From positions 1-64,000 of the forward strand of contig JAKCWW010000631.1 of NCBI GenBank assembly GCA_026260175.1: 64,000 nt of DNA. Direction: 5' to 3'. Both the position numbers and the translations under genes were made by a program. This DNA comes from Reticulitermes lucifugus. Its lineage: Eukaryota; Arthropoda; Insecta; Blattodea; Rhinotermitidae. Shown piece after piece: positions 11,927 through 21,700 of this stretch. The notes below the pieces were generated by a model. That model did no database searches and had not been told where the DNA came from. It saw nothing but the letters and a program-made list of their open reading frames with translations. How positions within the stretch are numbered: position 1 is the stretch's first letter; each line of letters opens with the position of its first letter.

Positions 11927-13160
11927 TTGGTTTCTTACCAAAAAACGACGCCAGGTAAAAACCCAAAAGACTTTATAATATTTATTTGTTGAAGAGCACT
12001 AATACAGAATATGCTTTCAAAAGAGACAGACATCCCCTTTAATGGATTACTTCCAGACAGACATGACTTATATTAACAGCAAACCATCCTATTTTCCATT
12101 TGAATAATTGAGAATGGACTTCATGTACAACTACATTCATGTTTCCATTAGTATCACAAAGAATTGACTGACCAGATAACTCAGGTGTAAGCTCTGGGAC
12201 AAAATTCCAGTCATGTTCATGGTAGTCCACTTCTGTGTTATCCTCATCAACACTTATATTGTGCACCGGTGGGTGATGACATGGTGGTTGTGGCTGGACA
12301 CCATGAGTAAATACAATACAGGTAAGCCAACAAAACATCAAGCATTGGGTTAGTTTGGGTGGCAGCAAAGCAAGCAAGCAACTACAGACCCTCACATGCA
12401 TCTTGCATTTTATGCTGTCATCATTCTTTCATATTTTGTAGACAGGAAACTTAGAAACTTTTATCTCTTAAGGTATCTAACCACCTACTAAATTATATGA
12501 TCACAGTTGTTCTTGATGGGTTCAACAGGAGTCGAAAGGCTTAAACAACTTGTCCAAATGTACTCTTTGTGAACTGTGCTGTTTACTGTTCTTGATCTTC
12601 ATATACGAGTATTACACATATAATTTTACTGCTGACAAAGGTAATAAGCAGTAGGAATATTAAACTGCACAGATGCATGAATAATCTGTTCTTGCACTTA
12701 AATAAAAGATATGTCACATCAAAAAATGTTTCAAATAAAAGTTAAAAATCTAAATAAGATTCTATATTTTGTGTCATGTACAAATGGCTTTGTATGAGAC
12801 CCTTCTGAGAGATTTGGTAAGTTCCACTTGATCTTCACATAAGCAGTACTGCAGTTACATTACACTGACAGGAACAAAAATGAATTTGTCCAACAACTTT
12901 TAGTGCAGCCTCCATTCTATCCTAACAATATGTTTAATAAAATTCCATGGGATGAAACACACATGCTGATAGACAGACACAACCTACATATCATGCGTTC
13001 ACCTGCTGCACTCATGCAAAGTATTACTTACTAATTTGTATAGCATTAGTTATGACCTATGGTGACATACTATTTTACCATTAGGCTAATGAAAATACTA
13101 GTAAATACCTTAACAACTGCTTTACTTTACAGCTTAACATCCTACTTTGCTGATACTATG

Positions 13161-13432
13161 TGAGACAGGAGTGTGGAGCCAGAATAATATAGTCAGTATA
13201 GTGAATAGGCTATGGGCTGGATGTTCTGGGTTTCAAATCCCAGCAAGGGCAGGAGATTTATCTCTCATCCAAAATGTCCAGACTGGCTCTGGGACCCAAC
13301 CAGCCTCCTATTCAATAGATACTGGGGTCTCTTTCCCTGGGGGTACAGCTGAACAATCACATCCATCCCAATCCCCCTGTATGCCTTAATGGCATGTGTA
13401 GGGATTTCACCTTTTGCATGAGACAGGAGTGT
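13161..13432 (+). mobile_element. tRNA-derived SINE with perfect 14-bp target-site duplication
   Basis: The sequence tgagacaggagtgt occurs at 13161-13174 and again at 13419-13432, flanking a 244-bp element (13175-13418). The head contains a B-box-like gggtttcaaatccca (about 13228-13242) and an upstream A-box-like region, as in tRNA-derived SINEs. The tail holds a short palindromic atgccttaatggcat and ends ccttttgca. The perfect duplication indicates a fairly recent insertion. It is in an intron of the ankyrin-type gene, in opposite orientation to transcription. Confidence 0.85.
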
Positions 13433-14329
13433 AGGGAGAGTCACACACGACTGTTTTAATGTAATGTCCCAACTTTTATTTTAACCCCCCAGTAAGATCA
13501 GAATACTCGTACAATCCATGCAGGCTAGCAGGTTCCTAAATAAATATTAAACTTGCTTATCTTCTAGACATAAAGTGTGAAATGGAGTTATGCGCCATTT
13601 TATAAGGGAATATCCCAGATTTCAATGGGGTGGTTATTCAAAGCGACTAGTTAAAGAAGCTTTGTCAGTTTCAGACTTTTGACAGCTCAAATAGTAAGCA
13701 GCTACACTAGCTCTAATTTGATTCTGAAATACAGCATGGAATGCTCTTCTTTTACACTGAAAAATAGAGTAACAGTTACAAGTAACAATTCATGGTCATG
13801 TCTTTTAAATACACACAATATACTCGTATCTATATGATTTTAACTCTAAAACTAACACAAATGCATGAAATGCACCACAGGTAAAAACAATTAATGTACA
13901 CTATACAAAAAAGTGACAAATCATGTACTACTCAAGAGATGAACTACAAATGTGTAACACAGAATAACGATTTTCTTTTTGACAAGAAATAAAAGTGAAC
14001 AGATTATTATATTTTATGAATCAAATTTACAAGACCTGTACAAATCTTCTGTTCTTTTCTTCAACACAAATGTATAAAATCTGAAGGATTAATGCAAAAA
14101 AGTGTGGCTCCAAAAATTATACAAATATATTTCTCATTGTTACCATTTTACTTTGCTAAGTACACAAGACTGCTCAGTATAAAAATAATGTAATTATTTA
14201 AAACAGTTCTGCACAAATAAATTTCTCATGAGGTTAAAAAATGGAGCTAATTTTTTTCCCCCTAAAATACATACTCTGTAACTCATATTCTCTTTTTACT
14301 TGCAGACAAATCACATGAAAGTTAAAACT

Positions 14330-14400
14330 TCATTCTGCAAGTTTGGCTTGGTTCACTGGGGTTTTGAAATAAATTATTTTAATGTTGCTAAGTGAAGCAC
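14330..14400 (-). CDS. Weak candidate alternative last exon
   Basis: A strong acceptor (GTTCCTCTTCTCCTTTTGCAG|) leads in phase 1 into ASLSNIKIIYFKTPVNQAKL, then AE and a TGA at 14330-14332. The phase fits the upstream giant exon. The peptide is ordinary in composition and 22 open codons are not improbable by chance, so this is kept only because of the acceptor. Transcript evidence would be needed to call it real. Confidence 0.2.
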
Positions 14401-15264
14401 CTGCAAAAGGAGAAGAGGAACTAATAACATGCAGTGGTTAATATAATAACAACATTGACGTACAAGAACATTATAAAACCAGCGTAAAATCACAGGACAG
14501 AAAATGACGTTCATGCAAATGTATGTTGATGGACTCCAAACTCAGAAATCAGAACCAGCAACATGCCAATGAAGATTCATGCCTTCATCAAAATACAATT
14601 CTACTGTATACTGATGCCAATGGTTATGTTTTACATATTACAATACATTCAGAAGCTTTCAGATCCTAGTTCACATAACATGGCTAAAATTTTATGCCCA
14701 GTTCTTCATAGGTTACACCTTGACACATGTTGGATAAAGAAGATTAGTTTCCTCATGTTACATAAGCCTAAAAAATGTACCAGAGGAGAAAGTACATGGT
14801 AAAACTCTGTTTAAATGTAGTATGTCTGAACAGTCGTTGGCATGGATAAACATACCCAACAGTCACAGTTACAAATATACAATGAGTATTCTGGTTGTAA
14901 CCTTGAAGATGGTTCAAAATCCTACATTATATCATGTACATATTTTCTCCTTCTGTGCATCTTTCGGCCCATATAGTGGTCGGTCTATGCATGTCTTACT
15001 TGAATCTGACATGACATAGGGCAAGACAAATCCAGTAACATGACATAAAACCTTTGGCTGATCACAGTAACATACAATGCGTTTCTATACCATAATGCTG
15101 AGCTGCAGAGAGTTATAAATATTTCTTAACACAGAAACAAAGTAGTCTGTAAACAATTCCAATTAAAAGACTTTATATATCGAAGACCCACAGCTGAGAG
15201 AATTTATGAGATCTTGATCTAAAAATAATATTCACAATAATTTAGCTTGGTCATCTTTTGGATG

Positions 15265-15315
15265 TGCGCACGCACGTGTGTGTGTGCGTGTGTGTGGGTG
15301 GGTGGGGGAGGGGGG
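15265..15315. repeat. GT/GC then G-rich simple repeat
   Basis: A gcacgcacgtgtgtgtgtgc run continuing into ggtgggtgggggagggggga. Simple sequence. Confidence 0.75.
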
Positions 15316-17530
15316 AGCAGAAGAGGGCCCTGAAGTCTCTTAACCATCTGAAACCAATTTATTTTAATGTACAACAGTCCACCAGGTCCTTACATTTTAC
15401 ATGAATTTTAATTCTTTGGATTAAAGCATGCCTTTCCAAATGTTATACCGAGTCTGACACAGGACAGCCATTTGTTTTAATGTGAAATTCAACAGATTCT
15501 GTCTCAAACCAAAAACAACCATTCCTCGAATGTTAGATTGAGTTTAACAGATAAAGTGAAAGGGTTAAAATTATCAGCAACTTTATGTGCATTAGTACTG
15601 CATCCACAGCTAATAAAGTTGTATAATAACAGAAAACACTGCAATGTAACTGAACCCATAATGCATGGCATAAGAAATTCGTTTCATATTTATAAATAAA
15701 AATTGACACATTTTGATAATGTGAAATTGCGCAAAAATGCCACTAAATTGGAGGCCCCCAAAAATGATTCCTCTGATTCTCCACTTAATGTGGTGTGTCA
15801 ATAATTCATCTCTTGCTAGGACAAAACAGTTGCAGCTACAGCCTGACAGGATTATAATTTTACAGTCTCTCATGTTTGCACTTTATAAAAGAAGAATCTG
15901 TTACTGCTGGTGGGTTTGTGCTGCTTTTCCTGATGAGGCATTGTTTTGTGTAAGTGGCTATGTGGACATGCACTTTTTTTATTTTTTTCTTTATTTTTCC
16001 AGAATGCAAACCCTATTTTACATGAGTATATTAGGGTTAAAGTTTAACCAAGTACATACTTACACGCACTTACAAGACACACACTTACAATGCAAAAAAA
16101 TCACTCTGCTGTTCATCTATTCATTGATCTATAAAGGCTGATTTCCATATATTACCAGTCACAACAGATATTTATCTCAATAAAATCTACACTCTGACAT
16201 AGTTTACATAAAAACTTTATGTAATTTTCATGTGATATGAAAAGAAAACTTTATATAATGATTTCAACTCAAGCACATAAAAATACTCTATATTTTGTTT
16301 CAAGAAATTCCATTTGTTTTTATGGTTTAGAAAAAATACATAGTCATTGAACAGGTATTTAACTCTTCAAGGTTTTCGGTTTGATTCATTCCAACATTCT
16401 GAGAAACAGGGTCTGGTCTGATGTCAGACTGAGGCTGAAAATTTGAAACACATACATATGAAGACCCCCCCAACACACACATGCACATGCACACACTATT
16501 CGATATGGACCTCAAATAGCATCCTTGCACAAATTCAATCCAACATTCAGAATATCATATTTCAGTCCAACGTCCAATAGAGTTTCACAATTTTAAAATT
16601 AAAACAAAACAAACAGGAGAAGATCAAGTGTCATATATTAAAAGAAATGGATCTTTGACCTTGCTGTACAAATACTATGACAATTTCTGAAGTAAACACA
16701 AATTATACTACATTTATATCCACTAATATTTCCTTCCTAGACACTTCAGGTGGCAGCAATAATGGATGGACAAATCCACATCCAACAGAGTACACAGACT
16801 GACAGAAGACAGAGAGTGGCTCTATGAATCATGCCACAACCCATTGGTTTCATGGGAATGTCAAGATGGAAGAGTTTCATCATGTCCACCATTTGCAGAC
16901 ATGCCAGTCAGGCATGCAAAACTGTTTCCAATGGCACTTGGGCATTTCCAGGATAACTGAAAGTGGTATTATCAATGGGCTAAAATATGTATTAATCTAC
17001 TTGGTAGCACACTTAACTGCAGACAGTAGTAATCTACAAACAGACAGCCTTCAGAGATTATACATATGAAAAAAATCACTGAATTTCTACCAATTTCTTT
17101 AAAATTTGAAGAAGTTTTGTTTTTCAGTTTCATTATTTGTGAATGATATGTACAAACAGTAATTACTCTTATCACTGGCATTGTCTTCTACCTCTAAAAC
17201 ATGAGCAGAATTGTCTTAAAAGCACAGAATGGTGAACAACCTTGATATTAAGGTCTTATCTGTGAAGTTCATGTACATAATTTATTTAATTATTTTTAGT
17301 GCCAGTCTAATCAGTACTGGAAATGTAAGGGTTAATACTACATGCATGCTATCTCAAAGACCTGTTACAATTCATTTATGGGCAGGAAATCAAATGTCTT
17401 TTAAAGGGCTCTTGGTACCAGAATTATCACTTGGGGTTAGTGGTCAGTTCATATATGATTCACATATTTGTTTGGAGAGTCAGCCAGGGATAGACACACA
17501 ACATTCCAAAAAAACACAACAGAAAATTTA

Positions 17531-17610
17531 TCAATAGAAACCTCTTTCCATGTCTGACTCTTCTCTGCTCACTGACTGATGCTGCTCCCAGTCACCAAGC
17601 ACCAAATCAC
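17531..17610 (-). CDS. Candidate small exon: cassette or alternative last coding exon
   Basis: A very good acceptor (TTTTGTTTCTATCACCACCCAG|) leads in phase 1 to DLVLGDWEQHQSVSREESD followed by MERGFY and a TGA at 17531-17533. The composition (Asp, Glu, Ser, Gln, Trp) looks genuinely coding. Two readings are possible. It may be a 69-nt cassette (17542-17610) using a weak donor AGAG|GTTTCT that rejoins phase 1 to the 73-nt exon. Or it may be an alternative terminal exon with its own stop; an AATAAA on the minus strand (plus-strand tttatt, 17281-17286) lies about 245 nt downstream. I slightly prefer the terminal reading because the donor is poor. Confidence 0.45.
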
Positions 17611-18744
17611 CTGGGTGGTGATAGAAACAAAATAATAAGGGTTTCTTTAAATTGCTGGGATTCTGTCAGAAACCAGCAAAACATTACACTGGCTAATAGT
17701 GCTGCTAAGTTGCTGATATAAGATAATGTGCTTATTACTCTGCAAGTTGAAAAGAATTAGGCTGCACTGATGACTTTCAGTACTTCTGAATATGATGTAA
17801 CTGCATATATAAAATAATATTTTACAAGGTTACTTTGAAAAGCACACTGCTCATTTAATTTTGGGGACTGACACTGACATTAGTACCAATCAAACTTTAT
17901 ATTCTAAATTTCATCTTGAAAAAGTAAACAACAAATAAAAATTAAGCCATGCATTGCTCATGCTGTTGAAATAAACACAGTGTATTACAAACTGAAACCG
18001 AAATCTACCACAACTGGTAAATAAATATTCCCAAGAAATGTAATAAGCATGCATACAAATAATTCAAATGTACATGTTACATTTACTTCAAAACATTGCA
18101 TCATCATTCCAAATAAAGAGGGCTCTGTGAAACACATTTTCTTGATGTACCTACAGGGTATGTATAACATGCAGAACTGAACCTGTAGGAGTTACAAGGA
18201 CAGGGACAACAACCTTACCAGTATAACAACAATGCTGTGGACACATGGAACAAATGCATAACAGCAGCGACACTGTTTCGCTTGTTTCCCTTGGCCCGTG
18301 TAAGTTCACAACAAACATAGGAGTAGATTGTACAATGGACACTGAGGATAAGGTTTTGCTCCCTGAATACAAAAAAAGCAAGCTACTGCTATATGAAGTC
18401 CAGCATTTTGATAATTAGGGGAAATGAATGCTGAACTTTCCAATTCACCGAATTTAAACCAAGATAATCTGAAATATAATCATTTAATGTGCACAGCATT
18501 ATGCTTATTGATCTAAATAAATTGTTCCCAACCTCTCTGGGCTACAATAAAAAATTTGCCACCAACAATATCTCTGGACACCTAAGAGAAAATGTTAAAG
18601 AATTAAAAATCAGACAGACATTTTTTGATAATATTTTATGACCTCCCTGAGGAACTGCACCTTGAGGTTGGAAACCAATGTTCTACAAAGATTATCTTGG
18701 TTGTTCTACAGTATTACAAAAGGGCAGTTAGAGGGAAAGTCTAC
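17611..18744 (-). other. Intronic sequence around the Cys-rich candidate exon
   Basis: Apart from the candidate exon at 18219-18362 nothing coding was recognised. The donor of the 9-kb exon is at 18744/18743 (GTAGAC); reading through it reaches a stop at about 18725-18727. Confidence 0.5.
18219..18362 (-). CDS. Candidate 144-nt cassette exon, Cys-rich
   Basis: A strong acceptor (GCTTTTTTTGTATTCAG|) and a strong donor (ATACTG|GTAAGG) enclose 144 nt that stay open in phase 1 at both ends, exactly the phase used by the neighbouring giant exon. The peptide begins GSKTLSSVSIVQSTP and ends in a hydrophobic, Cys-rich stretch (LLLCICSMCPQHCCYTG). That composition is unlike the acidic giant exons, so it is either a distinct module, perhaps a lipid-modified segment, or a chance open frame. 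Support is splice-site strength, phase and length in multiples of three; no homology was recognised. Confidence 0.45.
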
Positions 18745-21700
18745 CTGTTAGGTTTGGGGTGGTGGTGGTTATTCCTTGCTGGGTGGTGGTAGTAACTACA
18801 GCCCCAGGGGTAGGATGGATCATGTGACGAGTGACATAGGTGTGGTGAGTCACCACCTCAGGAGGAGAGGAGAATGATTCTGCACCACCAGTGATAGAAG
18901 TCATAAGGTGTGTATAGTCAGACTCAGGGACATCCTCTCCTGAGGCCTGTTCATATTCTCCACTAGAAATGTTCCTCAAGTATTTTTCAAGTTCAGATCC
19001 CATTAATTCTGTATCTGACATGTCCTCTGAACGGATCACAACTCGACGCTGAACAACACGCTTAATATGAACATTGCCCCCGCTGTCAACTTCTTCAGTT
19101 TCAGTTACATCCTCACCAGGGGCAAAGTGTTCTACATAGTCTCTCAATGCCCTTTCTGCATCAGGCCCCTGAAAAGATACTTTCCTTACTTCTGGTGGCA
19201 ATTCAACAGTGTGATGTATTGTATGAGAGAATTCATCCTCTTCTGATGGTTCGATAACTTCTGTAACAAAAGGTTTTCCTCTACTGCCATTCCCATCATC
19301 AAACCAGACCCCTGCAGAACGTGCAGCAGCTGCAAGGTCAATAGCATCCAGCCCACCAGCCCCTGTTGGGTCTAAAGTGTCTGTGCTGGAGACCATGGTG
19401 TTAGAACCTCCACTAGTGAAGCTAGATGACATGACAGAATCAGTTTCATACTGGTATGTGGCATGAGTTGCTGTGGAACTAGAAGGTTCTAAAGAATCTG
19501 TGCTACCAAGCATCATATCTGAATGGGGTGGTGGCACAAATCCATGTTCTCCACTATTTTCATCCTTTCCAGATGAGCTGAGGTCACCTTCACGTCCACT
19601 GGAGCTGCTTTGATCATGTCCTCCAGACCCTGAACCTTGGCCTTCTGCATGCCCTAACATGGATACTTCCTCCTCTTCTTCAATAGAATCAGTCATTGTG
19701 GTTGCTCCTGTAGCAGCTACCACACCAAGTTCAAGGGAGTCTGTAGATGTAGTCATTATGGCAGAGTCGGGTGGTAGTTCCATAGAGTCAGTCATAATAT
19801 CAACTAGACCAGACAACTGCATCTGAAACTCAATGGAATCTGTGCTGGTAGTCATCACATCAGCAACAGTCTTAAGATCCAGTGAGTCTGTGCTAGCATG
19901 CAGAGCACTTGACCTGCCTTTCAAATCCAGTGAGTCACAGCTGGTACGCATTACATCATCACCTGCTTCACACCATCCAGCAGTCCTTTTACCAGGGAAC
20001 AAATACAATGGCTGGTCAAGATCAAGCTCGGGCACACGTGCCACTTCTTCTAGAGAATCGCCACGGCCCACTGATTCTGTCACATCATCTTTGGGGTCAA
20101 CAAATCGCTCAACATTTGATTGAGCCTGTCGGATTATCTCATCAATCTCAAACATTCTTTTCTCATAGTCATCGGAATCAACGCTTTCGCCACCACCTCC
20201 TCCCAAAACCCCTCGGCCATCACCTACAGACATAGTCTCACAGCTCTCAGACTCAGACACCTGGCTCTCATGGCCTTCTTCAATTTCTGATAGAAGTGCT
20301 TCTTCCTCCTTGGCTCGGGTCTCAATCTTGGCAGCTTCAATACAGGCTGTTTCTAAGCCCTCAAACTCTTTCAGGGATGACAATGACACATCATCGCCTT
20401 GACCACTATGACTGTATCGCTTGTTATTTCCATTTAAAGAATCCTGAGAGCCGTGTGATCGTTTACGTGTGGCCTCCAAGGCAATCTGACGCTCCAATTG
20501 CTCAAATTCTTGCAGTGAACTCATGGACACATCATCATGCTCACCGGAACGAGTAAAAAATTTCCTTCCTGCGAGAACATCATATTCTGGAGTGCTACTG
20601 AGAGACTCCTTGACACTTCCAAAACTGCCTATTGATCCTTTGTAACTTCCCATGCTGCCCACTTTGCTGCTGCTTTGGTCGAAATCATTAACCTCTTCTT
20701 CTTTAATATCCTCCAATGGGCCACGTTCAAACTCCATTTCATAACCGTACCCAGCAACAGCAGCAGCTGCTGCTGCATCACCTTGAAACTGCATCTCAAT
20801 CCATTTTTTTCCCGCCTCTACATCTCTGTCATATTCACCCTCCTGTCCCTCAAGGCCCAATTCTTGGGTGCGAACGCCTACAGATTTCTTGGTTACAGCT
20901 GCAGTTGGAGGGCTGTCTGAATCAAATGGAAATGGACCCATATCTTCTCCTGGTTCAGGATAATATTTCAGTTCTGTCATGCGCGTAGCAGGCGCTGGAG
21001 GTGACGAGATCAGTTCTTCTTCACTTGAATCATGCTTTTTCTTCACAGCTCGAGTCTTCTTCTGGATTTGGACACTCTTCCCCTCCATATCATGTTCTTC
21101 AGCTTCCCTACCAACTTCCTCAATCACAACATACTCGTCAGTTAGATCTGGTTTTTCCAGCATCTCAAACGAATCACTCTCTGGAGACTCAGATATGTGT
21201 GAAGCTGGTTCTGCTTTAATATCTTCCTTCACCTCAGATTCATACACAGTTTTGTCTTCAGTAGCGGAGGTTTCATCCATAGACCGCCACTCAGTATGTT
21301 TATTTTCTCGGATATCTTCAAGTTCGGGTTCTTCACCAATGTAATCATCATGTTCTTCTTCTTCCAAAACATATTCTCGACCTTGATCGGTCTCAGTCTC
21401 TGAAGAGGCTCTACTTGATATAGATGCTGGCGTCTGGGGAGTAGATTTAGCCGCTGCTGCTTCTTCTTCCAATTCTAAATCAGGGTAGTGGAAGCCGCGA
21501 TCTACTAATGGGGTCATATGTTGGGTGACTGTGATGTCTGGTATGGATGCTGGAGAAGACATTATTATTTCACGTTGCTTCCTGCTTTCCTTCACAGCCC
21601 TATCTCGAGTCTCTAATTCATGCTTCTCTGCAGCTGGGTCCTCGGGAATGGTTGCAGGTAACGAAGGAGGTAAACCAGGGTGTACATGAGGAGTCATCTG

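Larger units (their letters stand above)
10287..17530 (-). other. Long intronic stretch between the small 3' exons
   Basis: It contains the hammerhead-like motif (11.9 kb), a complete SINE with target-site duplication (13161-13432), microsatellites near 15265-15315 and 16455-16496, and one further possible alternative last exon at 14330-14400. Otherwise AT-rich with no recognised gene on either strand. The longer open frames here (12039-12401, 15737-16141) are not convincingly coding. Confidence 0.5.

Noticed and set aside
12039-12401. Minus-strand 120-codon open frame with an acidic middle
   Set aside because: The best acceptor (GTGTCCAG|) would place it in phase 0, incompatible with the phase-1 donors upstream. 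No donor of matching phase and no family recognised.
13228-13242. tRNA-like B box as a possible tRNA gene
   Set aside because: No cloverleaf could be drawn; it belongs to the SINE head.
15737-16141. Plus-strand 134-codon open frame
   Set aside because: Low-complexity, Phe/Tyr/Leu-rich translation of AT-rich intron; no domain and no splice context.
18728-18744. Stop codon after the 9-kb exon as the protein end
   Set aside because: A CAG|GTAGAC donor lies just before it in the same phase 1 as the other exons, and good downstream exons exist. Intron retention could still use the stop.
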